64,000 bases of DNA, taken from the NCBI GenBank assembly GCA_036169595.1, contig CM069766.1, positions 1,542,501 to 1,606,500 on the forward strand, written 5' to 3'. A program made the position numbers and the translations under genes. Source of the DNA: Dictyostelium firmibasis. Its lineage: Eukaryota > Evosea > Eumycetozoa > Dictyosteliales > Dictyosteliaceae. Shown in pieces: positions 43,738 through 54,303 of the stretch (the stretch's first letter is position 1; the number at the start of each line of letters is the position of its first letter). Under the pieces are notes generated by a model. The model ran no database searches, was not told where the DNA came from, and saw only the letters and a list, made by a program, of their open reading frames with translations.

Positions 43738-46144
43738 TAAAATAAAATTCAGTTTGAATAGTCAAAATGAGAAAACCGAAAATGAAAATGAAAATGAAAA
43801 TGAAAATGAAAATAAAAATGAAAACGAAAATGAAAATGAAAATGAAAATAACAGATACCAAAAAAAGAGAAAAATTATAAGCTCACCACCAAAACCAAAC
43901 TTTGAACAACCACTACCACCACAGCCACAATCAAATATTCCATTTAGTACACCTAAAAAAATGGATAATTCTAATAATTATTTTAAAAGTTTTACACCAT
44001 TTAAATCAAGATTTTCAATACTACCAAATGGTAATAATATTGGTGGTATAAATAATAGTAGTAGTAATAATATCAATGATAATAGTAATTTAATTTTAAA
44101 AAGTTCAAGTAAAAAATCAATAAAAACTCAAATTGAAAATGTTTATATTCCAGAATCACCATTTAATATTAAACTTAAAGTAAATAAAATCATACCATTA
44201 AAGTCATTGTCACAATCACAACAAAATGTTTTAAACAGTACCACAAAATCAAACATTAAAAATTATGGTAATAATGAAGATTGTGGCGGTGGTGGTGGTG
44301 ATGACGAAGAAGATATTGATAAAAAGTATTTCACAGGAGGTGATATGAAAAATACATCCAATTCCTTAAATACTGAAATTCACAATACAACCACTAAATT
44401 TAATGATTTTAATAACAATTCAGTAATTGATAATCAATCAGCATTAAAACAACAAATGTATCATGGTAAACCTCAGTTAATTATATTGGAACTTCCAGAA
44501 AAAGAAGAACAACAAGATAAAGAAAAAGAAGAAGAAGAAGAAGAAGAAGAAGAAGAAAAAAGAATTCCATTTATTCCAATTGATTTAAGTTTAAAATCTT
44601 ATATTCAATTTGTATCATCAACTTCATTCGATTGGTGTGGTAGATCATACTCAACATCATCAATTCGTTCAGCATCATTATCATTATTTCAAAGGGAAAC
44701 ACTTATACCAAATAAGAAATTTGAAACTGAATCATTGGTGATCGATAAAGAGAATTTATTTATCAAATCATTGTTATATTATTCACATCCACAATCTATC
44801 CAATTACCATGGGATTTGAATTCGCCAGTATTTCAACATGAAGAATTTAAACATCAATGGATGAAACAACGTTGGCTAAGTTGGTATGAATCTTTCAATT
44901 CAATATATTCAAATTTTAGAGATGGTCAAATTGATTATTTCTATCTATTGAATGGTTTAGAGTTTTCAATTTTATTTATATCTGATCGATTAGATAGTAG
45001 TAATAATAATAATAATATTAATAATAATGATAATAAAAACATAATTAATAATAAAAAAAGTAGTGAAATAAAACAACATCAACAACAACAACCAAAAGTA
45101 ATAATTAATTCATCAACACCTCGTATTCGTTCAATGTTATCAAGAGAGAATATTAATTGGCAAACTCCATTTATAAGTTCTACATTATATAACTCAATCG
45201 ATGGTGGTGGGAGTGAAAAAAATGAAAATGGTAATTTAAAAATCACAAAGAAAACAATTGATCCAGCATATTATCAAACATCTTTATCATCATCACAATT
45301 AGTAATTCAAGGTAGTGATGAAATTGATAAATTTTATAAACTTTTAAAAAAGAAATTAATTTGGTCAAATGATTTATCACAAATTAAACAACAGCAACAA
45401 AATCAGAATAGTCTCAACAATTCTAGCAGTAGTACAAACTCAAATAGCAGTAGTAGTAGTAATAATAATATTACTAATAACAATACAATGAATAGTTCAC
45501 AATCATCGCTTAATAATACAATGCTATTATCATCATCACAACAAAATTTAAATAAAGTTATGTTTACTCCAAAGAAATCAAGATCAATGGATAATGTATT
45601 CACAGATGTAAACTCTCAAAAAAATCAACAACAACAACCACAACAACAACAACAACAAAAACAAGATGATTTAGATGAATATGGTGAAAATGCGATGATA
45701 TTATGTAGAGATGTACCACAACTTTTAAGTAAACAATGTTTTATAGGTTCAACCATTCAAATTAATAAAATTTTATCATGTGGTCCATTCACTAAATCAT
45801 TTCAAACATCAAAAACTCAATTAGAAACAGCTTTTAGAATTGAAATTGAAGGTCCCATCCTACCAAATACCTCTTATGACCTTATAAAATTATTTTCTTT
45901 ACATTTTAATGATTTTCAATGTAAACAAAATTCATTACCAATTACCTATGGTTTTAATTATTCAGACAGTAATAATAATAAAAACAATAATAGTAATGAT
46001 GAAAAAAGTAAAAATAATAATATTATTAATAATAATAGTAATATGAATGAAAAAATGGAAAAATCTTCAAAATTACTAGAAAGAAATGTAATTGAAAAAA
46101 TTGATTTTATTAATAAAACCTTCCAAATCACACCCATTGGGTAA
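43559..46144 (+). CDS. DONSON-like replication protein
   Basis: DONSON helps load or stabilise the CMG helicase at replication origins and forks. Single exon, 861 residues (human 566); the excess is Asn/Gln/Glu low-complexity sequence, which fills most of the first 330 residues. Family-like blocks: IDLSLKSYIQFVSSTSFDWC, LPWDLNSPVFQHEEFKHQWM, QRWLSWYESFNSIYSNFRDG, DYFYLLNGLEFSILFIS (the DONSON core), IRSMLSRENINWQTPF (compare animal LREAMRNEGIEFSLPL) and FRIEIEGPILPNTSYDLIKL near the end. The C-terminal TPIG is a few residues after the last conserved block, so the protein looks complete. Assignment is by motif memory rather than alignment. Confidence 0.82.
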
Positions 46145-46922
46145 ATTAAAGTTCATTACTATAATTGATGACTTTTTTTTCTTTTTTTCTTTTTTGTGTG
46201 TTGTTTATTTTTTTTATATTTTTTTATATTTTTTATTTTTTTTATATTTTTTTTTTTTTATGTTAAATTATATAATTTTTTATTAATATTTTTTTTAAAA
46301 AAAAAATAATAATTATTAATATTGTTAATTGCTTTTCGATATCATTTTATTATAATAAAAAAATAATTTATAAATAATTAAAAATATTTTATTAAACTAC
46401 ACGCATTATACACATTATATTAAGACACGGTTTTTATTGGTAAATGGTATGTTTTATAAAAATTAAATTTAAAAAAATATTTAAATATGGTAAAATGTCT
46501 CTTTTATAAAACACACACACCATTTTATGATAATTTGGTGTTTTACTCCCATAAAACAATAATATTCCTGTGTGGGGTTTAAAGTTTATATACGTATTCT
46601 GTATAAAAAAAAAATAATAAAAAAAAAAATAAAAAATAAAAAATAAAAAATAAAAAAAAAAAATTTAAAAAAAAATAAAAAATATGTGTGTAAAAATCCT
46701 TTCAGATGCTTAATTGTTACTAATTAATTTTTTTTTAAAAAAAAAAAAATAAAAAAAAAAAGAATAATTTTGAAATTTCCAATTTGAAATTGAATATAAA
46801 TTAGAATTTTTTTTTTTATTTTTTTAATTATTTAGTTTAAAATCAAATTATTTACCATAAATTCTCTATATTTTTTTCTTCTATATAATTATTTCCTTTT
46901 TTTTTTATTAAAATAAAGTAAA
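46145..46922. promoter_or_regulatory. Intergenic region with CA/GT-rich boxes
   Basis: 778 bp upstream of a small gene. Around 46440-46580 it has imperfect direct repeats (GGTATGTTTTATAAAA, then GTCTCTTTTATAAAAC), ACACACACACC at 46511-46521, an inverted pair TAAAACAC/GTGTTTTA and TGTGTGGGG near 46570, all reminiscent of CA-rich/G-box developmental elements. TCCCATAA at 46547-46554 is DUSE-like but is followed only by homopolymer. No gene was seen. Confidence 0.4.
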
Positions 46923-47305
46923 ATGTCTTTTTCAAGTGTAGGTTAAAAATTTATAAAATTTATATATATATAAAATTTTTTAAAATTATAAATTAGACAT
47001 TAGGATGATAAAAAAAAAAAAAAAGAAAAAACAAATTTTAAAAAGAAAATATTTTTATTTATTTTTTATTATAATAGAGTTTAATTAGATGTGCTATTAT
47101 GACAAATAGTAGTGGTGCAAATACAAAATTCATACAATATTATCCAGTACACAAATTTAATAAAATGCAATACAATGAAAAGAAACAACATATGAAATTT
47201 CAAAAATCATCAAACCCAATTCCAGCTCAATCCAAGCTCAATACAAACACAAACACCAATCAATTAAATTCAAATTCAAACTACTTGGTTGTCGACGACG
47301 CTTAA
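46923..47305 (+). CDS. Small hypothetical protein (80 aa, two exons)
   Basis: Exon 1 is only 15 nt (46923-46937, MSFSS) and exon 2 is 47078-47305; donor GTAGGT, acceptor AATAG. The joined protein begins MSFSSSLIRCAIMTNSSGAN and ends NYLVVDDA. It is basic in the middle (NEKKQHMKFQKS) with Asn/Thr-rich sequence after it. No domain was recognised. The alternative is that translation starts at the Met within exon 2 (47099), giving 68 residues. The open frame, start context AAAATG and composition support a gene, but it could be non-coding. Confidence 0.5.
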
Positions 47306-47473
47306 ACGATTTCAATAAACTAAAAAATTAAAAAAAAAAAAAAAAAAAAGTTTTTTTTGTTCTTTTGACTGAGAAATCTCTGAGATATTGTTTCCTTTTT
47401 ATCTACCCATTTTCATTCATCAAAGTAAACCATAACTACATAACTATTCAATTAATTTAATAGAAATGTTTCA

Positions 47474-47680
47474 ATGGATAAAAAAGATATTGATGATGAC
47501 GACGATATTGATGAGGGTGGTTACAACAAACATAAAAAACAATCAAAAAAGAACCCCTCAAAATCTATAAAACCAATTGGTAAACAACAAGAAAGTATAG
47601 TATTAAATCCACCCTCAAACGATTTGACACATGAATTAACAAAAAAAAAAAATATAAAAATAATTCACCTTTTTAACTGA
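47474..47680 (+). CDS. Small hypothetical protein (68 aa)
   Basis: The single frame starts MDKKDIDDDDDIDEGGYNKH and continues with a basic stretch (KKQSKKNPSKSIKPIGKQQE) and NPPSNDLTHELTKKK. An ATG 8 nt upstream in another frame makes initiation ambiguous. Low-complexity acidic-then-basic composition is common for small amoeba proteins. No family was recognised, and a splice to further exons cannot be excluded. Confidence 0.4.
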   Translation: MDKKDIDDDDDIDEGGYNKHKKQSKKNPSKSIKPIGKQQESIVLNPPSNDLTHELTKKKNIKIIHLFN

Positions 47681-47913
47681 AAAAAAATAAAAAATAAAAA
47701 AAAAAATTGTTGTCGAAAAAAAACAAAAAAATCTTTGTCAAGCTGGGAAAATTGATTTTTTCTAATGGACAATATTATCTAGGTTGTGTCAATATTTTTT
47801 TTTAAAATTTTGTTAATAATTTTGATAGTTTTTTTTTTTTTTGACATTAAAAACTATTCACGAAAAAATTATTTTGTTTTACAAAACTTTTTTCCCCATA
47901 CAAAAAAATAATA

Positions 47914-48059
47914 ATGAAATTATTAATTTTGAATCTATTTCTTTTTATTATTTATTTGGGCGGAGCATTTTCACAAACATGTCCAACTGGAACATATGTT
48001 CCAGGTGTAGGATGTGTTACACAAGTTGTTACCCAAATTACAACTGCTACTGTTAGTAA

Positions 48060-48108
<49 letters not shown>

Positions 48109-48589
48109 TTAACAAATAAAATAAAAAAATAATAAAAATTATAGTGTCGTTCAGGTTTAATTGGTGATTTTTTTTGGGGATCTGTTCCAGTAAATCCATG
48201 TCCAGGTGGATGGCAGGTAGATTATCCTATTAGAACAGCTGCAATTATAAATAACCAAATTACATGGTATTTTTGTATTGATGAGCTTGATGTCGGTGGA
48301 ATGACAACAGAGAATTATTTTTCATCTGTTTATGACTGTGGTGGTTATCAAGCATATCAAACTCAATCTATTATATTTTCTACCACAAATAGATATTTAG
48401 TATACTCATATTGTTCTGGTTATGGTGAAATGATTGAAGCTAGTCCAATACCAACAACAACTGATGCCACTAAAAATTTATGCGCAAGTGTTAGAGGTAC
48501 AATTTCGAGTGTAAAATCTATAGAAATTTTTTCAGCAATTTGTCCAAATGGATACACAGGCACTGCTCCATCATGTATAGGTTTGTAAA

Positions 48590-48625
<36 letters not shown>

Positions 48626-51404
48626 ATATAATTATTTTGTAAAAATGGTTTTGAAATTATCCCATAATTTTTTTTTATTTTACTTTTTTTTTCACCTTTT
48701 TTTTCACTTTTTTTTATTAAAATTTTTTTATTTTTATTTTATTTTAAAAAAAAACAACATAAAAATAGACATAAATGAATGTAGTATTGGCTCTTCTGGA
48801 TGTTCTCAAGGCTGTGAGAATACTAATGGAGGTTTTTACTGTTATTGTTCTACAGGATACAAATTGAATGCTAATGGTAAAACTTGTGATTTAATTGATC
48901 CTTGTGCTAACAATAATTGCCAAGGTAGTTGTGTTGCATCAGGTACCTTATATGAATGTAAATGCCCTTCAGGATACAGATTAAATGTTGATGGTAAATC
49001 TTGTGATTTAATTGATCCATGTGAAAATAATAATTGTCAAGGAAGTTGTGTTTCATCAGGTACCTCCTATGAATGTAAATGTCCTACAGGATACAGATTA
49101 AATGTTGATGGTAAATCATGCGATTTAATTGACCCATGTGAAAATAATAATTGTGAAGATAGTTGTGTTGCAACAGGTAGTTCCTATGAATGTAAATGCC
49201 CAACAGGATACAGATTAAATGTTGATGGTAAATCATGTGATTTTATTGACCCATGTGAAAATAATAATTGTCAAGGAAGTTGTGTTTCATCAGGTACCTC
49301 ATATGAATGTAAATGTCCTACAGGATACAGATTAAATGTTGATGGTAAATCATGCGATTTTATTGATCCATGTGAAAATAATAATTGTGAAGATAGTTGT
49401 GTTGCATCAGGTACCTCCTATGAGTGTAAATGTCCTACAGGATATAGATTGAATGTTGATGAAAAATCATGCGATTTAATTGACCCATGTGAAAATAATA
49501 GTTGTGAAGGTAGTTGTATTGTTACAGGTAGTACACACTATTGTCAATGTCCTTCAGGATATATTCTAGCTTCAAATGGTTATGGTTGTGTGGATATCGA
49601 TGAATGTCTATCAAAAGAATCGAATCTTTGTGATTTAAATACAGTTTGTGAAAATAAAAATGGTAGTTATCTATGCAAATGTAATCCACCAGAGTACTCT
49701 TATTCATCTCAGTTTACATGTGAACCAAAACCAATCATTACAAACTTTTATCAAAAACCATCAATATCCAATGTATTTATTGTCAAAGGTTTCAATTTTG
49801 CAGAATTTAATACAAAGATTACTGTTGGTGAGATGATTTGTCAATATATACTTGGTAATGATTCATTTGTAGAGTGTTCAAGTGGAGAAGGTAAAGAAGT
49901 TTTTGGTAATGTTTTAGTTGAGGCAAATGACCTTTTATCAGATCCATTCAATTTTATAGGTGCCCCATTTATAGTTGGTTATTCACATAGTCCACCAACT
50001 CTTGGTGGTGATTTAATTACAATAACAGGTAGAAATTTCCCAACTTTAGGTTCAATTCAAATATTAGTTAATTCAGTTAAATGTTCAATCATAGAGTTAA
50101 CATCAAAAGAACAAATTATTTGCAATATTGGTGAAGGTTCAGGTAGTTTTAATTACATTAGACTATTCAATGATTCTGTAACAAACACTGATACAATGTA
50201 CTTAACATACGCAAATCCAATCATTTCATCAACATCAAAAGTCTATTTAAATGGTGGTATATTAACAATTTTCGGTTCAAACTTTGGTGTTTCTTCTAAA
50301 TCTTTAGCAACTCTTGCCATTGGTAATAAACATTGTAAAAATGTTGAAATTAAATCACACTCAGAGTTAACTTGTGAATTAGAGCCATCATTAGTTGCTT
50401 ATACTTTATTAATCGATTTAGTTGTCGATGGTTTACCAGTTGCCAATGACAACTATTTTACCTATTCAAGATTGGAAGATGTTGGTTGTCCATTGGATTG
50501 TAGTGATAACGGAGATTGTACAATAAATGGATGTGTTTGTAAAGAAGGAAAAACAGGTATTTCTTGTAATGAAACAGCAGTAGAGATTGAGCCAATACCA
50601 CCAATCGTTGATATTCCATCTATTGATATAGGTAGTAATAATAGTGAAAGTGGATATGGTTATAAGGTTTCCATCATTAGAATTGAGGAATTAGATTTTA
50701 ATGATAAAGTTTTAGTTTCAATTGATCTATTACAATCTAAATGGGGTCTTCGTTCTTCAACTAATCAATGGACATTCAATATTACCCTTGAAAATCAATC
50801 CTATTTAGAAGCAACATTTGAATACTTCAAACAATCGCGTAATATTACCTTTTCATCAAACTCATTTATTATTCCATCAGAATCACTTAAACTTTCCTTT
50901 AAAACTCAAAATTGGCCATTCATTAGAAAATTAGATTCCCTTAGAATCGTTGTTGCCACAGAAACTCTTCTATTGAATGATGATGTTAAAGAATGTTCAA
51001 TTGATCAACCAATAGTGTCAAGAAATAGTTATCATCTTTATACAACAACAAAAAACCCAGAAACTGGTATGTTTACTAGATTCGTTTCTTATGCTTCCAT
51101 TGATGGTCATCCAGCTATTGCACATATTGAATCATTGGATTCGCCATCTAGAACCACATTAATCATCGGAATTTCAGTACCATACTTTAGAAATGAATCA
51201 TTGATAGATCCAGATTTTGGCATGCTTTTAAATGTCAATAATAAACCAACTGGTACTTGTGAACATGAGAAAAGTGTCAATTGGAAATTAGCAACTGGTG
51301 TATCTATTGGTGGAGCAGCTGCTGTTGCAATGGCTGGTGTAGGTGCATATGTAATTAGAGATAGAAAAAAAAAGAAACAATTTAATTCTATGCTTAATAA
51401 ATAA
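47914..51404 (+). CDS. EGF/TIG-repeat single-pass surface protein (ComC-like architecture)
   Basis: Exons 47914-48051, 48145-48580 and 48769-51404 join in frame to 1069 residues. A signal peptide (MKLLILNLFLFIIYLGGAFS) is followed by a Cys-containing N-terminal domain with WQVDYPIRTAAIIN, then a calcium-binding-type EGF (DINECSIGSSGCSQGC). Six tandem 39-residue EGF-like units follow (DPCENNNCQGSCVSSG type), then another DIDECLSKESNLCDLNTVCE EGF, IPT/TIG domains (SPPTLGGDLITITGRNFPTL; GGILTIFGSNFGVSSKSLAT), a Notch-like EGF (CSDNGDCTINGCVCKEGKTG), a beta-rich domain, one membrane helix (ATGVSIGGAAAVAMAGVGAY) and a short basic tail (RDRKKKKQFN). This order is typical of Dictyostelium cell-surface communication proteins such as ComC. 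The ligand is unknown. Introns in the first part have GTTAGT and GTTTGT donors. Confidence 0.88.
48890..49540 (+). repeat. Tandem 117-bp EGF-coding repeat
   Basis: About six units of 117 bp, each coding one 39-residue EGF-like module with six cysteines. Units 2-3 and 4-5 are more alike as pairs (QGSCVSSG followed by EDSCVA), indicating a 234-bp higher-order duplication. Confidence 0.9.
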
Positions 51405-51493
51405 TAAAAAATCAAAGGTTTTTTATATATTTTTATTTTTTTTTAATTATTATTTGTACATAAAAAAAAGGTAAATTTACCTTAATATAATAA

Positions 51494-52600
51494 CTATTGG
51501 TAAAAAATAGTTAATAATATTATAAAAGTAAGGTAATATAACGAAGAAATGTTACAAAATTTTGAAACTGAATAGTTTGATTCTGATTTACTTTCAGAGG
51601 TTGAAGTTGTTGTGCTTGAAGTATATTGCCAATTTACTTCACAAACTTCAACACCTCCAATTGAGCATTTTATTGAAATACCAGAGCAATCAATGTATTT
51701 ATTGGCATAGCAAGTTTTTGTATAGTTTGGTAATAGACTTGTACATAATCCATTACATTTTAAATCTGGTGAACCATTACATTGAATATAGGGTGTTGTT
51801 GCTATATAGCTTACTGTGGCGCTTGAATTTAAAGTTTGACAAGTTGCACCTGTTACACCACCTGTTGTTGATGTTGATGCTGAAGTTGATGCTGCTGTTG
51901 TTGATGCTGCTGTTGTTGTTGATGCTGCTGCTGTTGTTGATGATGAGGAAGTGGAAGATGTAGCAGTGGAAAATAAATGTGCAGTAGTTGATGATTTAGT
52001 TCCACTAGCTATTCCACCACTACCACTATCACCACTAATTGTATTCCCATTTGTAGTTGATATTGTTGTTGATGGTGAAGTTGATGATGAGGAAGTGGAA
52101 GATGTAGCAGTGGAAAATAAATGTGCAGTAGTTGATGATTTAGTTCCACTATCACCACTAATTGTATTCCCATTTGTAGTTGATATTGTTGTTGTTGTTG
52201 TTGTTGATGATGATGATACTATTGTTGTCGAGAATGGAATTGAAGTAGTGGAAGTTGAAGTTGTTTCACCACCTGGTTTTATACACTTAATAGAATATGA
52301 TCCTGGGAATGAACTACCGGACCCACAATCAAATAATATCATATCGTCAGGCATATTTTCATTACAACGAAACATATTCTTATTGTAAAGGTTTGCAATA
52401 TACTGACCAATAAATTGAGTTTTTACTTGGACATATTCATAGCCACATACATTAATTTCTGTACATCTATCCAATTCAGTAGTAAAAGATTGATCACAAC
52501 CACCTAAAATTGTTATAATGAATTTGGTATTATCTGCCACAATTAAATTTATTATTAAAATCATAAAAAATAATAAAATTTGATAAAACTTCATTTTCAA
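51494..52600 (-). CDS. Mucin-like secreted, probably GPI-anchored protein
   Basis: Single exon, 368 residues. The protein starts with a signal peptide (MKMKFYQILLFFMILIINLI) and a Cys-containing N-terminal domain (GGCDQSFTTELDRCTEINVC, FDCGSGSSFPGSYSIKC). A Ser/Thr-rich mucin-like stalk of about 120 residues follows, likely heavily O-glycosylated. It contains an internal near-identical duplication (STTAHLFSTATSSTSSSS twice, each preceded by ISTTNGNTISGDSG). A second Cys-rich domain (GATCQTLNSSATVSYIATTP, CNGLCTSLLPNYTKTCYANK) precedes a Ser-rich segment and a hydrophobic C-terminus (YYLTFIILLTIFYQ), suggesting GPI attachment. The domain pair resembles other amoeba-specific secreted proteins; function unknown. 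It converges with the EGF/TIG gene. Confidence 0.87.
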   Translation of the reverse strand: MKMKFYQILLFFMILIINLIVADNTKFIITILGGCDQSFTTELDRCTEINVCGYEYVQVKTQFIGQYIANLYNKNMFRCNENMPDDMILFDCGSGSSFPGSYSIKCIKPGGETTSTSTTSIPFSTTIVSSSSTTTTTTISTTNGNTISGDSGTKSSTTAHLFSTATSSTSSSSTSPSTTISTTNGNTISGDSGSGGIASGTKSSTTAHLFSTATSSTSSSSTTAAASTTTAASTTAASTSASTSTTGGVTGATCQTLNSSATVSYIATTPYIQCNGSPDLKCNGLCTSLLPNYTKTCYANKYIDCSGISIKCSIGGVEVCEVNWQYTSSTTTSTSESKSESNYSVSKFCNISSLYYLTFIILLTIFYQ

Positions 52601-52830
52601 GTGCTATTGATAAAATATCATTTAATTTTTTTTTTTTTTCCTCCCAATAATTTTGTCCTTTGTTTATTTTTTTGTTTTATGTCCAAAAAAATAAAGAAGA
52701 AAAAACGAAAATTTTCGATTTTTTGGTTGAATTATTTTTTCTTTTTTTTTTTCTTTTTTTTTTTTTTTCTTATTTTATTTTTTTATTTTTTCTTTTTTTA
52801 GAATGAGTAATTGACGAACCGAATACCTTA
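52601..52830. other. Promoter-side flank of the mucin-like gene
   Basis: Homopolymer-rich sequence upstream of the mucin-like gene start. Nothing else was seen. Confidence 0.5.
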
Positions 52831-53016
52831 TCATTTAAATTGATTGATTAAAATTACAACGACTAATATCTATTGAAACTATTGATTTAGGTAAACTATT
52901 CTCTTTTATTAATAAATCATTCTTACAATTAAAAAATTGTCTTATTGTTAATATATTTAAACAAGAAGATAACTATTAAGTTTATATTCTTCAAATTCTT
53001 TTTTACCACTAAATGC

Positions 53017-53086
<70 letters not shown>

Positions 53087-53286
53087 GTTTTTAATTTTAT
53101 TGTTTTTAATTATTATGGATGTGGAGCCAAAAATTTAATTAAATTTTTTTCTTTAAATTAATATTATTACATAATTTAATAATTTGTTGTTTATTTTGAC
53201 CAAATAAAGATTCTCTATTATTTGGGTTATTATTATTTATTGAATGACAATATTTTTTAAATTTTTTATTGAAATAATATTCCATT
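52830..53286 (-). pseudogene. Remnant of an FNIP-repeat-type host gene
   Basis: On the minus strand, a 48-residue open frame starts at ATG 53284-53286 (MEYYFNKKFKKYCHS) and reads SLFGQNKQQIIKLCNNINLK before a stop. After an (ATT)n tract (53018-53087) another frame reads KENSLPKSIVSIDISRCNFN, which fits the FNIP repeat pattern (LP.S......F.....FNQ) abundant in Dictyostelium F-box/kinase proteins. The pieces are in different frames separated by simple sequence, so this is probably a decayed member of that large family rather than a working gene. Confidence 0.42.
53018..53087. repeat. (ATT)n microsatellite
   Basis: Over 20 ATT units inside the FNIP-type remnant; it may once have encoded Asn on the minus strand. 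Confidence 0.93.
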
Positions 53287-53289
53287 AAT

Positions 53290-53725
53290 TGATAGAAATA
53301 AAACCAAATGAATTAAAGTGAGAGATTAAGAAATACTGTTATATTGTTTTTCATTTTAATTAACAATAAATCATATAAACACGTTCCATCTCACTATATA
53401 AAATAATAAAAAAAATTTTAAAAAAAAATTTAAAAGAAAAATAAAAATTTGCTTTTTTTTATTATTTTTATTTTATAAAAAAAATTTTCAAAAAATGTAA
53501 ATATTTAAATTTTATTTATTTGACATCAATAAATAAATAAAAAAAGAAATATATATAATAAAAAGTTTTTTCTTTTTTTTTTTTTTTTTAAATTGGATAT
53601 TACAGTTTAAGCTGTTTCTCCTCGGGTTTTTTTTTTTTTTAAATTGGATATTACAGTTTAAGCTTATATAATAAAAAGTAATTTGTAGATTGAATTTTAA
53701 TCAAAGGTGTATAATTATTGAGTTT
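53290..53725. other. Intergenic with a short direct repeat
   Basis: AT-rich. AAATTGGATATTACAGTTTA with following AGCT occurs twice (about 53590-53613 and 53640-53663), separated by CTCCTCGGG and a T run. The adjoining TATATAATAAAAAGT also recurs. It is a local duplication of about 50 bp near the tRNA-Tyr locus. No gene was seen. Confidence 0.6.
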
Positions 53726-53730
53726 CAAAA

Positions 53731-53784
53731 CGATTGATCACTTCAAGACTACAGTCAATCGCGCTACCATTGCACCAAAGCCGG
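53731..53784 (-). pseudogene. Truncated inverted copy of tRNA-Tyr
   Basis: The minus strand reads CCGGCTTTGGTGCAATGGTA and on through the anticodon stem-loop and intron to GATCAATCG, then diverges before the T arm. It is a 5' two-thirds copy of the tRNA at 53857-53939 with small differences (GTGC for GCGC in the D stem, a shorter A run in the intron). The upstream flank ATATATAAAT is also shared, giving an inverted repeat of about 65 bp centred near 53820. Without a T arm or B box it cannot be a functional tRNA gene. Confidence 0.88.
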
Positions 53785-53856
53785 ATTTATATATTTTTTT
53801 ATTTTAAAGGAAAAAACTACTGTTTTTACCCGAATAAAATAAAAAAATATATAAAT

Positions 53857-53939
53857 CCGGCTTTGGCGCAATGGTAGCGCGATTGACTGTAGTCTTGAAA
53901 GTGATCAATCGGTTGCTAGTTCGAATCTGGCAAGCCGGA
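53857..53939 (+). tRNA. tRNA-Tyr(GUA) with 11-nt intron
   Basis: The acceptor stem CCGGCTT/AAGCCGG is perfect and followed by discriminator A (53939). The D arm is GCGC-AATGGTA-GCGC. The anticodon stem ATTGA/TCAAT encloses CTGTAG plus an 11-nt intron (TCTTGAAAGTG) and A38, giving anticodon GTA after U33. The T arm GCTAGTTCGAATCTGGC carries a B box. An intron at this position is universal for eukaryotic tRNA-Tyr, which supports the call. A TTTT terminator lies at 53944-53947. Confidence 0.95.
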
Positions 53940-54063
53940 AAATTTTAAAAACCAAAACCATATGGTCGCTAGATCGATTCCCACCATTCATCAAAATCCT
54001 TTGTGTGTAAAATACTTGTTATACGATGGGTACCTCAACATTTTTTGGATGAAGTTCCGGACA

Positions 54064-54303
54064 AAAACTGGACGCTCAGCCCTGCTGGTCAAAGCCATAG
54101 ACAGTGTAACCTGCCAGTTCCGAGTTCGAACCCCATACGAATCGTTAGCATAAAAAAACAGGTCTGGAAATATAGCTGATTATATAAATTGTATCAATTA
54201 TATAGAACAGGCAACCTACCAGACACGATGTTCGATTCCCACTCGCCTCCTAACGGAAAACCGTCTCAAGGCGCAACCCTTGAATAGGTAAAAAAAAAAA
54301 AAA
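54064..54303 (+). mobile_element. SINE-like poly(A)-tailed element, copy 2
   Basis: The element begins AAAACTGGACGCTCAGCCC and ends CAACCCTTGAATAGGT followed by 14 A residues. It is bounded by the perfect 17-bp direct repeat GGATGAAGTTCCGGACA at 54047-54063 and 54304-54320, a target-site duplication quite different from that of copy 1. Two B-box-like motifs are at 54124-54132 and 54230-54239. Sequence identity with copy 1 is almost complete; copy 2 lacks the 12-bp segment that in copy 1 completes an A-box-like stretch (junction near 54177). It lies 125 bp downstream of tRNA-Tyr in the same orientation. It has no coding capacity of its own, so movement would need proteins from another element, most simply a TRE-type non-LTR retrotransposon of this amoeba. 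Confidence 0.9.

Noticed and set aside
46547-46554. TCCCATAA, a DUSE-like box
   Set aside because: The position 60-70 nt downstream is homopolymer with no stem; motifs this short are expected a few times by chance in the window.
48662-48669. TCCCATAA inside an intron of the EGF/TIG gene
   Set aside because: Followed only by a T tract; no structured RNA downstream.
48890-49540. Regular 117-bp repeats suggesting a CRISPR-like array
   Set aside because: They keep an open frame with EGF cysteine spacing and have no unique spacers.
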